DNA of 64,000 nucleotides. Origin: a bacterium (GTDB taxonomy: Bacteria > Fidelibacterota > Marinisomatia > Marinisomatales > JAHJCW01). The stretch covers positions 19,854-83,853 of the forward strand of contig JANQGY010000008.1 in assembly GCA_028282845.1 (NCBI GenBank). The letters are read 5' to 3'. Of this stretch, positions 51,563 through 61,582 are shown in pieces (the stretch's first letter is position 1; each line of letters begins with the position of its first letter). The position numbers were made by a program, and so were the translations under genes. Under the pieces are notes generated by a model. The model was not told the DNA's origin. It searched no databases and saw only the letters and a program-made list of their open reading frames with translations.

Positions 51563-52504
51563 ATGCAGGTAATCTATAAAACCGGCAATAATAAATTAGC
51601 ATCAGTCCATATTGCTCAAAATGAATCCGGCAAATTATTGGAGTTTGTTGAATCAGTTCCGCCACCATACACACTTAATCAAAAATGGGTTTTGATAATA
51701 TCAACTTTGTACGGTTGCCCGATAAAATGCAAGTTCTGCGATGCCGGTAATTTTTATACCGGAAAGCCATCCAAGGATGAAATATTATTTCAAATTGATC
51801 ATCTGATTAAAAACCGCTTCGGCGGCAGGCAGGTTCCGTCAAAAAAGTTCAAGATCCAATTTTCACGCATGGGTGAGCCGACTTTCAATCCGGCTGTATT
51901 GGAAGCTCTCAGAACAATTCCGACGCGGTACGATGCTCCCGGCTTTTATCCTTCCCTTTCAACCATCGCTCCCAAAGGAGCGGAGAAATTCTTGAACGAA
52001 TTAATTGACGTAAAAAATGAATTCTACAAAGATCATTTTCAGTTCCAGTTCTCCATTCACAGCACCGACATCGAACAACGCAAATGGTTGATCCCCGTCA
52101 AAACATGGAGTTTTGAAAAAATGGCTAAATTCGGCGAAAGATTCCACGTAGGAAATCCGCAGAAAGTAACCTTAAATTTTGCGGTAGCGGAAAATTCAAT
52201 TGTTGTGCCTAAAACTCTTGCTAACTATTTTGACCCTGAATTATTCGTGATCAAAATTACGCCGGTGAATCCGACCTATCAGGCTACCGTGAATGACTAT
52301 AATGCGAAGACGCGCAAAAAAGAGGCTTATCATGAACTAATTGATGAATTCAAATCTTGTGGTTATGAAGTGATCTTAAGCATCGGTGATCTACAGGAGA
52401 ATGAAATCGGCAGCAATTGCGGTCAGCATGTGATGAACTTCTTGAAGAACAAAATCAGCTTCGAGGATAGTTATACTTTTCCGTTACAAAAATTCTCAGA
52501 TTAG
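51563..52504 (+). CDS. RlmN/Cfr-like radical SAM enzyme, divergent
   Basis: 313 residues. The cluster motif is C52-x3-C56-x2-C59 (YGCPIKCKFCDAG). RMGEPTFNP and a C-terminal IGSNCGQH with Cys286 match RlmN/Cfr, where that Cys carries the methyl group. The partner Cys just before the cluster in RlmN (LCVSSQVGC) is Ile here, and the N-terminal accessory domain is absent. It may therefore use a different mechanism or substrate. It is last in the four-gene cluster and starts one base after the flavoprotein, which might be its electron donor. Confidence 0.82.
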   Translation: MQVIYKTGNNKLASVHIAQNESGKLLEFVESVPPPYTLNQKWVLIISTLYGCPIKCKFCDAGNFYTGKPSKDEILFQIDHLIKNRFGGRQVPSKKFKIQFSRMGEPTFNPAVLEALRTIPTRYDAPGFYPSLSTIAPKGAEKFLNELIDVKNEFYKDHFQFQFSIHSTDIEQRKWLIPVKTWSFEKMAKFGERFHVGNPQKVTLNFAVAENSIVVPKTLANYFDPELFVIKITPVNPTYQATVNDYNAKTRKKEAYHELIDEFKSCGYEVILSIGDLQENEIGSNCGQHVMNFLKNKISFEDSYTFPLQKFSD

Positions 52505-52560
52505 TTATTTAAACTTTAACAAATTAATCAGATCCATTTTAGACGATTTTATCAAAATTG

Positions 52561-52639
52561 TTATTCCTGTGTCGGCAGGAATCTATCTTATTTGAACAAT
52601 TTATTATGGCATAGATTCCGCACTAAATGCGGAATGACA
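52561..52639. repeat. Composite inverted repeat, ATTCC...AATCTAT/ATAGATT...GGAATGACA
   Basis: TTATTCCTGTGTCGGCAGGAA with AATCTAT, a short spacer, then ATAGATTCC, GCACTAAATGC and GGAATGACA. Two hairpins (TTCCTG/CAGGAA and TTCCGCA/TGCGGAA) in opposite orientation, the same plan as the element at 26292. It fills the gap between the convergent radical SAM and permease genes and may serve as a two-way terminator. Confidence 0.78.
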
Positions 52640-52647
52640 AATGATAT

Positions 52648-53901
52648 TTATTCGTATCTTAACGAATCAATCGGATCAAGTTTGGCAGCTTTATAAGCCG
52701 GATAAATTCCGAATCCAATTCCGATAACCGAGCAAACTACCAAACCGATAATTGCCCAATCAATCGGGATCTGCGCCGGTACTTTAAGCAGTATGGCAAC
52801 TAAGTTTCCACCGGCGATCCCTAAAATAACGCCAGCGATTCCACCGAACTCACTCAAGAAAACCGCTTCCGATAAAAATTGAGTAAGAATATCGCGCCGC
52901 GTTGCACCAATCGCTTTGCGAATGCCGATCTCCTTAATTCTTTCGGTTACGGAAACTAACATAATATTCATAATACCGATACCGGCTACCACTAAAGCAA
53001 TCACACTAACGGCGAATGCGAAGAGTTTCACGCCGGCTGTAAAACTACTGAACGTTGCGATCAATTCTTCATTAGAAGACACTTCAAAATCATTTTCAGC
53101 ACCGGGGGGAACTTTACGAATTGACCGCATTATCCCGATGGCTTCATCCATTGTTTTGTCATACATTTCAGCGGATTCAGCTTCCACAGTTATTGCTAAA
53201 GAAGTTCGCATATCAGCAAATCTCTCTAAATAAATGGTGATGGGAATAATCACATAATTATCCTGACTTTGACCAAACGATTCACCCATTCTTTCAAGCA
53301 CCCCAACCACGTTAAAATCTAAACCATTTATTGATATATCTTTCCCTAACGGATCTTCATAAGGAAATAATTGATCAACTGCATCCATTCCAAGTACCAC
53401 AACTCTACGATAATTATCAATATCCTGTTGTGTCAAGTCGCGGCCGTCACCTATAATAGCATTTATTGCTCGTAAACTACCCTGACTTCCGCCGTATAAA
53501 TATACTCCCTTGGTTTTTTCATCCTCATATGCAATATTTATTCCACCCTTTCCATCAATTACAGTAATAAGTTTTGGCAGTTTAGCACGGGTTTTTAATT
53601 CTTCAAATTGATCGTATGTAATGTTCTGTCTATTACGTATTGATTTGTCGGGGCGTCCCATTTGAATGATAGGATGTTTTTGAATCAAAAATGTATTCGA
53701 CCCGAATACGTTCAATCCTGATGTAATTGACGACTCCATTGTACGAATCGCCGTCATCACGCCGATCACCGAAAATACTCCAATGGCAATGCCCAATAGA
53801 GTTAGAATAGAGCGCAGTTTATTTGCTTTAAGAGCATCAACTGCCATTCTTAAACTTTCTCTTAGAGTATTCTTTAAGTGACCTTTTTTCGTTCTAGTCA
53901 T
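52648..53901 (-). CDS. MacB-like ABC transporter permease 2
   Basis: 417 residues. An N-terminal membrane helix (about 28-50: LRSILTLLGIAIGVFSVIGVMTAI), a MacB periplasmic core domain (about 55-270), then three helices with the FtsX signature IMLVSVTERIKEIGIRKAIGATRRDI and the ending YPAYKAAKLDPIDSLRYE. No ATPase domain is fused. It overlaps permease 1 by 8 bases. It probably pairs with permease 1 or forms homodimers with the shared ATPase to export lipoproteins, peptides or drugs. Confidence 0.9.
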   Translation of the reverse strand: MTRTKKGHLKNTLRESLRMAVDALKANKLRSILTLLGIAIGVFSVIGVMTAIRTMESSITSGLNVFGSNTFLIQKHPIIQMGRPDKSIRNRQNITYDQFEELKTRAKLPKLITVIDGKGGINIAYEDEKTKGVYLYGGSQGSLRAINAIIGDGRDLTQQDIDNYRRVVVLGMDAVDQLFPYEDPLGKDISINGLDFNVVGVLERMGESFGQSQDNYVIIPITIYLERFADMRTSLAITVEAESAEMYDKTMDEAIGIMRSIRKVPPGAENDFEVSSNEELIATFSSFTAGVKLFAFAVSVIALVVAGIGIMNIMLVSVTERIKEIGIRKAIGATRRDILTQFLSEAVFLSEFGGIAGVILGIAGGNLVAILLKVPAQIPIDWAIIGLVVCSVIGIGFGIYPAYKAAKLDPIDSLRYE

Positions 53902-55108
53902 AACTCAGCGCCTCAATTGGATCAAGTTTTGCTGCCCGATAAGAAGGCACAAGCCCCGATATTACACCTACTGCTAAACTCAGGATAACAGCAAATATCG
54001 CCAATGAAACTGGCATTGTCGATGGTAAAAATTGATTGATCGCAAAACTTAATATAAATGCAAACCCTAACCCAACCAATCCGCCAATCAAGCATATCAA
54101 TACCGCCTCTATTAAAAACTGACTCAAGATCACATTACGTTTGGCACCGATCGCTTTGCGAATACCAATTTCTCGAGTACGTTCCTTAACCGACACAAAC
54201 ATAATATTCATAATACCAATTCCACCTACAACTAATGACAGCACCGTTATAAATATTCCCGTACCTCCAATTGCTAATTTAATTGTGTTGTATTGGGTTT
54301 CGAAAGCCTCCTGCTGATTGATGGCAAAATTGTCCGGTTCTTCGGGTCTTAATCCTCTTAAACGGCGTAAAATTGATTGTACTTCATATTTTGCTTCCTC
54401 AAGATTGGATTCATCAACTTTTACCGACAATCTCGAAAAACCGCGCTTTGAGAATAGCCTCTGAAATGTTTCCAAAGGAATAATCGCTTGATTATCCATA
54501 CTGAATAATCCAAGGAATTTTCCCTGTTTTTTTATCACACCAACCACGCGAAATTTATATGATCCGACTTTTACATACTGCCCTACCGGATCATCCTCTC
54601 CAAATAATGCTTCAGCAACATCAAATCCTATAACAGTTACCCGTGAACCCGATCGGTTTTCCCCGTCTGTAAAAAAACGACCATTTTCAATAACCGTATT
54701 AGAAGTCTGCATATATTCAGGAGTGGTTCCCATTGTCTGTACGTCAGATATACTATTATCTCTGAAAGAAAAATTCGTTCCACGATACCGCTCGGCCGAT
54801 GCAGCAATTATGTATTTACCTTGTTCCTTAAGCGTTTCAGTATATTCAGCCTTAATGTCAGGCCGGTTTCTTAATTCCCAAAAATCTTGGTTACCAAACC
54901 ATTCAAATTTGGAAACATACAATACGTCTTTGCCCAAAAACGACATGCTGTTTTCAAAAGACCTATCCAATCCGGATATTAATGTTCCCATTAATGTTAC
55001 AGCTAAAACGCCTATGATTATTCCAAGAGCAGTGAGGAAAGAACGCATTTTACTCGAAAGAATAGCATTTATTGCGATTTTTATATTTTCAAAAAATAAT
55101 TGGAACAT
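53894..55108 (-). CDS. MacB-like ABC transporter permease 1
   Basis: 404 residues from the ATG at 55108; the in-frame ATG at 55123 lies inside the repeat at 55118-55190, so it is less likely. The layout is the same as that of its downstream paralog: one N-terminal helix (ILSSKMRSFLTALGIIIGVLAVTLMG), a periplasmic MacB core, then three helices with IMFVSVKERTREIGIRKAIGAKRNVI and the end YRAAKLDPIEALSYD. The two permeases are related but clearly different, which suggests a heterodimer. Confidence 0.9.
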   Translation of the reverse strand: MFQLFFENIKIAINAILSSKMRSFLTALGIIIGVLAVTLMGTLISGLDRSFENSMSFLGKDVLYVSKFEWFGNQDFWELRNRPDIKAEYTETLKEQGKYIIAASAERYRGTNFSFRDNSISDVQTMGTTPEYMQTSNTVIENGRFFTDGENRSGSRVTVIGFDVAEALFGEDDPVGQYVKVGSYKFRVVGVIKKQGKFLGLFSMDNQAIIPLETFQRLFSKRGFSRLSVKVDESNLEEAKYEVQSILRRLRGLRPEEPDNFAINQQEAFETQYNTIKLAIGGTGIFITVLSLVVGGIGIMNIMFVSVKERTREIGIRKAIGAKRNVILSQFLIEAVLICLIGGLVGLGFAFILSFAINQFLPSTMPVSLAIFAVILSLAVGVISGLVPSYRAAKLDPIEALSYD

Positions 55109-55117
55109 ATTTGCATT

Positions 55118-55190
55118 TGTCATGCCGGACTTGATCCGGCATCCATATCCATACTAGTAATTATAGATACCTGCTTCCGCAGGTATAACA
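55118..55190. repeat. Composite inverted repeat, TGTCATGCCGG...ATAGATACC...GTATAACA
   Basis: The left hairpin is TGCCGGA/TCCGGCA and the right hairpin is ATACCTGC/GCAGGTAT, with inner ends ATCCAT and ATAGAT. It has the same plan as the elements at 26292 and 52561 but is more diverged. It sits inside the export operon, between the ATPase and permease 1, and could adjust their relative expression. Confidence 0.7.
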
Positions 55191-55238
55191 GGGTCCTTTG
55201 GTATTTACAGTTCATAATGACTTGAAGTCATCCCTGTT

Positions 55239-55946
55239 TTATTCGTGATTTTTTTCATCAATTTGAATTTTACCGTCCAATAGGTGAATCGTGCGGTTGG
55301 CATGATCCGCAATATAGCGTTCATGTGTTACAAGGATAATCGTATTACCCTGATCGTGTAAACTATCAAAAATTTTCATGATCTCTTCACCGCTTTTGCT
55401 GTCAAGATTGCCGGTCGGTTCATCGGCAAGTATGATAGACGGATCGGTTACCAACGCTCTCGCGATCGCCACTCTTTGGCGTTGTCCGCCCGACATCTCG
55501 TTGGGCTTGTGATGCATCCGATCGGCTAAACCGACTTTATCCAAAGCCCGCTCAGCTAATTCTATCCTTTCTTCCCGCGTAACATTGGCGTAGATCAATG
55601 GTAACTCCACATTTCTCAGTGCTGTCAGTTTGGCAAGTAAATTAAAAGTCTGAAACACAAAACCTATTTTTCGGTTGCGGATGGATGCTAATTGGTTGTC
55701 ATCCATTTCATGAACTGGCTCTCCTTCAAAAATATAAGTACCTTGAGTGGGAGTGTCCAAACAACCGATAACGTTCATTAAGGTGGATTTACCGGAACCG
55801 GAGGGCCCCATGATAGAAATATATTCATTTTTATCAATACTTAGATCAATACCATCAAGGGCATGCACATCTTCGGCTCCTAAGTTATAGATCTTTTTTA
55901 CAGCAGTAAGATGGATCAGCTCACCATTCTTAGTCGTTTCTGCCAC
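55239..55946 (-). CDS. MacB/LolD-type ABC transporter ATP-binding protein
   Basis: 235 residues. Walker [11 protein letters not shown]-loop [24 protein letters not shown], signature [15 protein letters not shown], Walker [12 protein letters not shown] and the H-loop VTHERYI are typical of the LolD/MacB subfamily. It starts 2 bases after the adaptor gene and drives the two permeases downstream. Confidence 0.95.
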   Translation of the reverse strand: MAETTKNGELIHLTAVKKIYNLGAEDVHALDGIDLSIDKNEYISIMGPSGSGKSTLMNVIGCLDTPTQGTYIFEGEPVHEMDDNQLASIRNRKIGFVFQTFNLLAKLTALRNVELPLIYANVTREERIELAERALDKVGLADRMHHKPNEMSGGQRQRVAIARALVTDPSIILADEPTGNLDSKSGEEIMKIFDSLHDQGNTIILVTHERYIADHANRTIHLLDGKIQIDEKNHE

Positions 55947-55948
55947 GA

Positions 55949-57271
55949 TTATTTGTCCTTTTTACCTTTAGAATCTTCTTCCGACTTAACTTCTGACATG
56001 TGCTTTAAGTCGCGGCTGATAGCCTTATATGAACCGGTTATAATAACTTCATCTTCTTCAAGCCCTTCTAATATCTCATAATGGTTTTCCGAAGAAATAC
56101 CGACCTTAACCGGTTTGATAACAGCAAATTTTTGATCCTTCTTGGCAGGTGGTCCGCGTTTCCCATCTTCATCATCAGTCTTGATTGACTCAGCATCTTT
56201 AACCACAAATACTACTTCAACCATTTCTTTCTTTGTCATGGTCGTTTCTTCTTCTAATTCTTCGGTTTCAGCTTCCGGCTCGTCTTTTTCCTGTTTCTTA
56301 CTCCGTTTCCGTGACTTGGCTTCCGCTTCCCAACCTTCTTGTCTAACCGTCAAACATTGGATCGGTACAGCCAAAACATTTTCTTTAACATCAGTAATAA
56401 TATCTGCTGTGGCACTCATCCCAGGACGAATGTTTTGTGGAGCATCCACCATCCCCACTTTCACTTTAAAATTGGTAACCTGTTCCTGAGTACCGAGTGA
56501 CTGCGTTTCGGCTATGTGAGCGATTTCACTTACCACGCCCACAAATGCCGTATCTTGAAAAGCATCAATCTCAATTTCGGCTGTATCGCCGATGGCGACC
56601 GAAACAACATCATTTTCGTTGACGTCAACTTCGACTTCCATTTTAGATAGATCGGCAACTATCATCAGTACGTCCGCTTGGAACATCGAACCTAAAGCCA
56701 TTTCACCGACTTCTTTGTTAATTTTGACTACCGTTCCGGACTGTGGTGCCGCGATGCGGGTTTTTTCTAACTGATCCTCTTCAGATGACAGAAACGCCTG
56801 CGCTTGTTCCAATTGACTTTCAGCTAATTGATATTGGGCGGTGATGGCTTCCAATTCCTGCTTAGATACAAGATCATTTTGATAAAGAGCATCAATTCGT
56901 TCTTTTTCCGCCTTGACCTGCATTAAACTGGCACGGGCGGATTTAACCGATGATGCTGCCTGGTCATACGAAGCGCGATATTGCTTCTCATCCAAGGAAA
57001 TCAGATGCTGTCCTTTTGTTACGTAATCACCCTCTTTAACGGTAATATCCGTTATCCAAGCCGAGATTGTTGCACTGATTTGTACTGATACTTCGGGCTG
57101 GATCAAACCCGATCCGTTAACTTTATGGACAATGGTTTGTCGTTTAACTTTTTCCGTTTCAACCGTAATTGCATCATCATCAGATTTAAATAGATTGCCG
57201 GCAATAAATATTATCAGAACAACTACGACTCCGATAATGATCCATATTTTCTTCTTATTTTTCTTGGCCAA
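55949..57271 (-). CDS. MacA-like periplasmic adaptor (membrane fusion protein)
   Basis: 440 residues. An N-terminal anchor (about 8-24), a lipoyl/barrel-sandwich half ([32 protein letters not shown]), a long alpha-hairpin (about 100-170: [22 protein letters not shown]...[14 protein letters not shown]), then the returning strand [19 protein letters not shown] and beta-barrel domains. A highly charged low-complexity insert at about 315-350 (Lys/Arg then Glu runs) and another near 370 are unusual for MacA. It links the inner-membrane transporter to TolC. Confidence 0.92.
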   Translation of the reverse strand: MAKKNKKKIWIIIGVVVVLIIFIAGNLFKSDDDAITVETEKVKRQTIVHKVNGSGLIQPEVSVQISATISAWITDITVKEGDYVTKGQHLISLDEKQYRASYDQAASSVKSARASLMQVKAEKERIDALYQNDLVSKQELEAITAQYQLAESQLEQAQAFLSSEEDQLEKTRIAAPQSGTVVKINKEVGEMALGSMFQADVLMIVADLSKMEVEVDVNENDVVSVAIGDTAEIEIDAFQDTAFVGVVSEIAHIAETQSLGTQEQVTNFKVKVGMVDAPQNIRPGMSATADIITDVKENVLAVPIQCLTVRQEGWEAEAKSRKRSKKQEKDEPEAETEELEEETTMTKKEMVEVVFVVKDAESIKTDDEDGKRGPPAKKDQKFAVIKPVKVGISSENHYEILEGLEEDEVIITGSYKAISRDLKHMSEVKSEEDSKGKKDK

Positions 57272-57280
57272 AATAAACTC

Positions 57281-58561
57281 CTAATTTTTCTCAAATTCTT
57301 GATCAAGAATTCCCAATTGTGCTTTTAAATATGACTCTTGAATTTTAGCATCATATTTGGCAGTAACCAAATCGGCGCGCGCCCGCGTTACCGAAACCTG
57401 CGCATCCAATAATTCTAAAACTGAAATTGATCCCAAGCGATATTGTTCGCTTGCCAATCTCAGATCTTCTTCAGCCGACATCAATATTTCCTCAAATATC
57501 GGTATGATCTCAAAATAATCTTTAACGGTTTCATAGTAGGTTTCCAACAACACGATCGCATCATTGGTAGTTGTGATGATCTCATTCTCTTGTTTTTTGA
57601 CCGCCAATTTTGCTTGCTGTGATTGGGTTGAATACCGCATTCCTGTGAATAATGGAAATGATAGATCCAATCCGGTGGTCATTACCCAATCATCATTTAG
57701 CGCTGAGGACAGTCCGTCAAAGTCACTGTCAGATGCTTGATATGACAATGATGCGCTCAGTGAAGGAAGTCTTAGAGAATTGGTCAATTTTCGATTTATT
57801 TTGGCGTTTGTAAGCTGTTGTTCAACTGATAAAATACCCGGATTATTACTTTTCAGAACAGCAATCGCCTCATCCCAGTTAATAACCTGCTCCAACGGAT
57901 TTATATCAGCGCTAATTTCCAATTCGCGGTCAGCTCCAATTAGTCCAAGGGCATTGCGAAACTCGGATACAGCAGTATATAGGATAGCTTCCTGTGAAAT
58001 CAGAGAGGAGCGGGCTGTTCCGGCGGCTACTTCCGATTTCAATAAATCTGTTTTCTTGGCTGCGCCCAGATCATATTTCCGGCGCGCCAACTCAACCTGT
58101 TGCTCGGTTAATTCCAAACTTTGTTGGGCGACTTCCACTAATTGTTGGCTCTTTAATAACTGAAAATACGCGCGATGCACTTCGGCAATTACATTGATGC
58201 GAACCTGCCGTTCAACTTGCTGTTGTATAGCATAATTATTATTCGCCAAAGCGATCTGATTCCACCATCCGCCACCGTCAAAAATGTTCTGCGAGACCGA
58301 CACGCCCGCTGACCAAACGGTACTGTTGTCGAGTGAAGCATCGCCGTAACTTGTTTCGCTGCGCCCTCCAGATAAATTAACGGAAGGTAAGATATTGCTA
58401 TACGCACCTACTTTACCGGCTTTAACAGATTGTAAATCAAGCTGCGCCGATTCCAATGTCTCTTTATTTTGTAAAGCAATATTTACCGCTTCACTCAAAG
58501 TTAATTGTTGTGCGGAAACAATACCCAAAAATAATACTGTAATAAATCCAAGTTTTTTCAT
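57281..58561 (-). CDS. TolC family outer-membrane efflux protein
   Basis: 426 residues. A signal peptide (1-18, ending VSAQQ). Two OEP repeats with the usual start TLSEAVNIALQNKETLESAQLDLQSVKAGKVGAYSNILPSVNLSGG and the second-half motif LASEQYRLGSISVLELLDAQVSVTRARADLVTAKYD. It forms the outer-membrane channel of the export system. It lies 9 bases before the adaptor gene and 4 bases after the Yip1-like gene. Confidence 0.94.
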   Translation of the reverse strand: MKKLGFITVLFLGIVSAQQLTLSEAVNIALQNKETLESAQLDLQSVKAGKVGAYSNILPSVNLSGGRSETSYGDASLDNSTVWSAGVSVSQNIFDGGGWWNQIALANNNYAIQQQVERQVRINVIAEVHRAYFQLLKSQQLVEVAQQSLELTEQQVELARRKYDLGAAKKTDLLKSEVAAGTARSSLISQEAILYTAVSEFRNALGLIGADRELEISADINPLEQVINWDEAIAVLKSNNPGILSVEQQLTNAKINRKLTNSLRLPSLSASLSYQASDSDFDGLSSALNDDWVMTTGLDLSFPLFTGMRYSTQSQQAKLAVKKQENEIITTTNDAIVLLETYYETVKDYFEIIPIFEEILMSAEEDLRLASEQYRLGSISVLELLDAQVSVTRARADLVTAKYDAKIQESYLKAQLGILDQEFEKN

Positions 58562-58565
58562 TTAA

Positions 58566-59276
58566 CTACCCTGTAAATCCTCCAAAAAAGCTGCTTGCAC
58601 CAGCTCCAATCAATTTTAGCACAAACCATGCAATCAACATTCCAACCGCATAAGGCTGTGTTTTCTTATTGTAGATTATACCCATCCCAATTGCAATCAG
58701 AATAACTCTCCAAATTGCAAAAATATCAATTCCCGCAAGTAAAGAATTGATAAATGAGCCTTTTTCTCCGATGTCTAACACTCCTAAACCGGTATAGACT
58801 TCGAGCGTCCATTTGCTCAACATCAAAGGAATTTTAATAATTGTTTCTAAAATACTGATCATAAATGACCAAGCGGTTATATTTAACAACTGACCGTATT
58901 TGGCGCTGCCACCCATAAAAGTATTGCCAACCAACAAGGCAATTAATGCCATAAAGAATATTGTTACGGGAGAGGCTAAGGCACTGAAAACCCAACCCAT
59001 TATTTTTTGCGGACCGCTTTCCATTTGACTTTCAACACGGGCGATGATCTCTTCTTTTTGATCATCGGGTATCCGCGAATTGTTTTCAATCCTTTCGACC
59101 GCCGCTTCATAACCTGCATCGGCTGCTAAATCCTGAATGAACCAATACGAAATAATTCCGACAACTGCTAAAACAAGCATCGGAATCAGGGCTTTTTTCC
59201 ATTCAAAATCCTTTACTGCCTCGAACACCTTGCCCGGCGCAATGAATACATTGATTATATTGTTTATAATTGACAT
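58566..59276 (-). CDS. YIP1 family membrane protein
   Basis: 236 residues. The start INNIINVFIAPGKVFEAVKDFEWKKALIPMLVLAVVGIISYW is characteristic of bacterial Yip1-domain proteins. Five hydrophobic segments lie in the N-terminal and C-terminal parts, with a charged loop (VERIENNSRIPDDQKEEIIARVESQ) between the first two. It is first in the MacAB-TolC-type operon and may help assembly of the exporter. The molecular function is not known. Confidence 0.82.
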   Translation of the reverse strand: MSIINNIINVFIAPGKVFEAVKDFEWKKALIPMLVLAVVGIISYWFIQDLAADAGYEAAVERIENNSRIPDDQKEEIIARVESQMESGPQKIMGWVFSALASPVTIFFMALIALLVGNTFMGGSAKYGQLLNITAWSFMISILETIIKIPLMLSKWTLEVYTGLGVLDIGEKGSFINSLLAGIDIFAIWRVILIAIGMGIIYNKKTQPYAVGMLIAWFVLKLIGAGASSFFGGFTG

Positions 59277-59468
59277 AATATGATCCTTACATAGTTAAGT
59301 TTGACACAAATCAACTCTAAATAGTTGTCAATAATATTAAAGATTATTATTGACAGATTAAATATAATTCCTACTGTAAAAACCCTGTGTAAATTATTGT
59401 ATTATGAAGCGATTAGGATTATATATTTTGGTAGAAATAAACTACACTTTCCAGTTTGACCGGAATTT

Positions 59469-60890
59469 TCAACTAATCAGATATTTATCTTTTATTTTCA
59501 TTAAATAATCGAGAGCTGCTTCATAAGTATTCTCAATTTCACCTTCCAAGATCGCATCTTCAATGGCAGATTTAATTTCACCGACTTTTTTACCTTCCTT
59601 CAATTTACATATTTCCATTATTTCAGCACCCCGCACCGGCGATTGGAACGCTTTCATTTTATCGCGCTCAACAACATCCTGCATTAATTTCTCAACCCGC
59701 TCAAAATTGCCCATATAACGTTTGGCACGCTCGGGATTCTTACTGGTTATATCGGCCCGGCACAATTTCATAAGGTCATCAATTTCATCACCGGCAGCAA
59801 CCATCAGACGCCGTACCGCCGAATCTGTCACGCCGGTTTTCGCTAAAGCGATGGGGCGCAAGTGCAATAAGGTCAATTTTATGAGATAGTCCCGCAAAGC
59901 GTTAGGAAGCTTCAATCTGCTTGCGACTTTCTTCAGCATGCGCGATCCCAAATCATCGTGGCCATGGAAAGTAAAGCCTTTAACCTTGTCAATCCTGCGG
60001 GTGGGTGGTTTACCGATGTCATGCACCAAGGCGGCAAACCGCAACTCCATTTTGTCCGATAATTGTGCCGCATTGTCAACCACCTGTAAAGTGTGATAAA
60101 AAATATCTTTATGATGCCATTCTTTGGGCTGTTCCATTCCGAACATCACATCAATCTCCGGTAGGATGTGTTTTAACAAACCCGTTTCCTGCAAAATTAT
60201 CAATCCTATTGATGGTTTTTCCGTTGCCAGGATTTTAATCAATTCCGCCGTGACCCTTTCCCATGATACAATCGTAATGCGGTTAGCCTGTCTGCGCATT
60301 GATTGCAAACAATCGGCATCAATATCAAAATTAAAACGACTGGCAAATACCGCCGCCCGCAGCATACGCAGTGGGTCTTCCGATAAAGTTTCATCGGGAT
60401 CAAGCGGAGTAACAATCCTTTGCTTATTTATATCAACTATGCCACTATAAGGGTCATATAGATCACCGAACGAATCAGGTAAAATATCAATAGCCATTGC
60501 ATTGATGGTGAAATCACGGCGTTTGAGATCGCCGAATATATCAGTATATTGTACTTCAGCCGGTTTACGTGACGTGTGCTCATATTCTTCTAAGCGCGCA
60601 GAAGCGACCTCAATTCCTATCGCTTTATGCGGTATTTTGGCAGTGCCGAAATCCTTAAATGGCACTATTTTTTTGATCCCCAGTTTTTCAGCCAATTGCT
60701 CGGCAAATTCAATACCGTCGCCTTCCACCATCAAATCTATTTCCTTGGACTTTCGATTAAGGAACAGATCACGCACGAATCCGCCAACAACATAAACCTT
60801 AATTTTATGTTCTTTGCCTATTTCTCCCGCCGCTTCAAGCAGAGGAAAAGCTGTTCTGTCCGTTTGCACTAATTCCTTGATGTTGGTCAT
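59469..60890 (-). CDS. cca: CCA tRNA nucleotidyltransferase with HD domain
   Basis: 473 residues from the ATG at 60890; an extension to 60974 would run into the repeat at 60919-61009. The polymerase motif is VYVVGGFVRDLFLNRKSKEIDLMVEGDG, followed by RRDFTINAMAID, DPLRMLRAAVFASRFNFDID and an HD domain (AALVHDIGKP, HGHDDLGSRM). It adds or repairs the CCA end, needed here because tRNA-Asn lacks an encoded CCA. The gene is alone, pointing away from the cassette array. Confidence 0.95.
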   Translation of the reverse strand: MTNIKELVQTDRTAFPLLEAAGEIGKEHKIKVYVVGGFVRDLFLNRKSKEIDLMVEGDGIEFAEQLAEKLGIKKIVPFKDFGTAKIPHKAIGIEVASARLEEYEHTSRKPAEVQYTDIFGDLKRRDFTINAMAIDILPDSFGDLYDPYSGIVDINKQRIVTPLDPDETLSEDPLRMLRAAVFASRFNFDIDADCLQSMRRQANRITIVSWERVTAELIKILATEKPSIGLIILQETGLLKHILPEIDVMFGMEQPKEWHHKDIFYHTLQVVDNAAQLSDKMELRFAALVHDIGKPPTRRIDKVKGFTFHGHDDLGSRMLKKVASRLKLPNALRDYLIKLTLLHLRPIALAKTGVTDSAVRRLMVAAGDEIDDLMKLCRADITSKNPERAKRYMGNFERVEKLMQDVVERDKMKAFQSPVRGAEIMEICKLKEGKKVGEIKSAIEDAILEGEIENTYEAALDYLMKIKDKYLIS

Positions 60891-60918
60891 ACCTAAAATT
60901 ACTAAAGATGGATTATTA

Positions 60919-61009
60919 TTATATTTCTTTTCATAATTAATAATTTGACTAATTTCTAAATAATGAATAAACATATATTCCCAATAAACGCAATACGTTT
61001 ATTGGGATG
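60919..61009 (+). repeat. ORF-less 91-bp cassette-like unit, copy A
   Basis: Nearly the same sequence recurs at 62223-62312; the last 44 bases before the final two are identical. It ends with a perfect hairpin CCCAATAAACG (60980-60990), loop CAATA, CGTTTATTGGG (60996-61006), two bases before the G|TT crossover point of the next cassette. A stretch GAATAAAC before the stem could be a short R'' box. It may be a short attC with no gene, or an attI-like left end. Confidence 0.65.
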
Positions 61010-61182
61010 TTATACGCAATTCAAAAAATATCTTTCTCGATGTATTGTAACGATAGGCTTTCTAAAGGATTAATAAATTTGATTTTTTCTTTATTTAATC
61101 AAGAAGACAATATTATGTTTTCTTTCGCTCCTCTACAGAAAACAAATAATTTATAAACTTTTTAATTTTTAAGGATAATATT

Positions 61183-61581
61183 ATGAAAACAATAATAAAA
61201 AAATTAAAACCAATTATCTTTGGGATTATTTTATGGATACTTATTGTCATACTAGTATCAATACAAGCCTTCATCTTTCCAATTCAAGATGCTGGAATTT
61301 GGTCACTAGTACCACTAACAATACATTTCATCAGTGTGATTCTTGCTGTTTTAATTATGTCATTTTGGTATTATATATCAAGTGAAAAACCAAACGGATT
61401 TCTCTTAGGTTTTATCTGGCTTGTTATAGATTTAATTTTAGAATCCGCTATAACAATTCCAATGTTTGTCCTTCCATCTGGCCAAAGCCACCTAAGTTAT
61501 TTTTTCAGATGGGATTTATTGGTTGATTTCGCAATAATAGTAATAACTCCGGGAATGTATTGGTTAACAAAAAAGAGATAA
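61183..61581 (+). CDS. Four-helix membrane protein of unknown function (cassette gene)
   Basis: 132 residues, with four hydrophobic segments at about 12-32, 42-62, 72-92 and 108-127 and short polar loops (SSEKPNG, PSGQSH). AAGGATAAT precedes the ATG. I recognise no family with certainty. It is followed one base later by the DUF3795-like gene in the same cassette. Confidence 0.72.
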   Translation: MKTIIKKLKPIIFGIILWILIVILVSIQAFIFPIQDAGIWSLVPLTIHFISVILAVLIMSFWYYISSEKPNGFLLGFIWLVIDLILESAITIPMFVLPSGQSHLSYFFRWDLLVDFAIIVITPGMYWLTKKR

Positions 61582-61582
61582 T

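Noticed and set aside
55109..55123. Permease 1 start at 55123
   Set aside because: That ATG is part of the inverted repeat; the ATG at 55108 gives the normal start of the protein.
59340..59370. TTGACAGATTAAATATAAT as a promoter
   Set aside because: The two hexamer-like parts are only 7 bases apart and no plus-strand gene follows.
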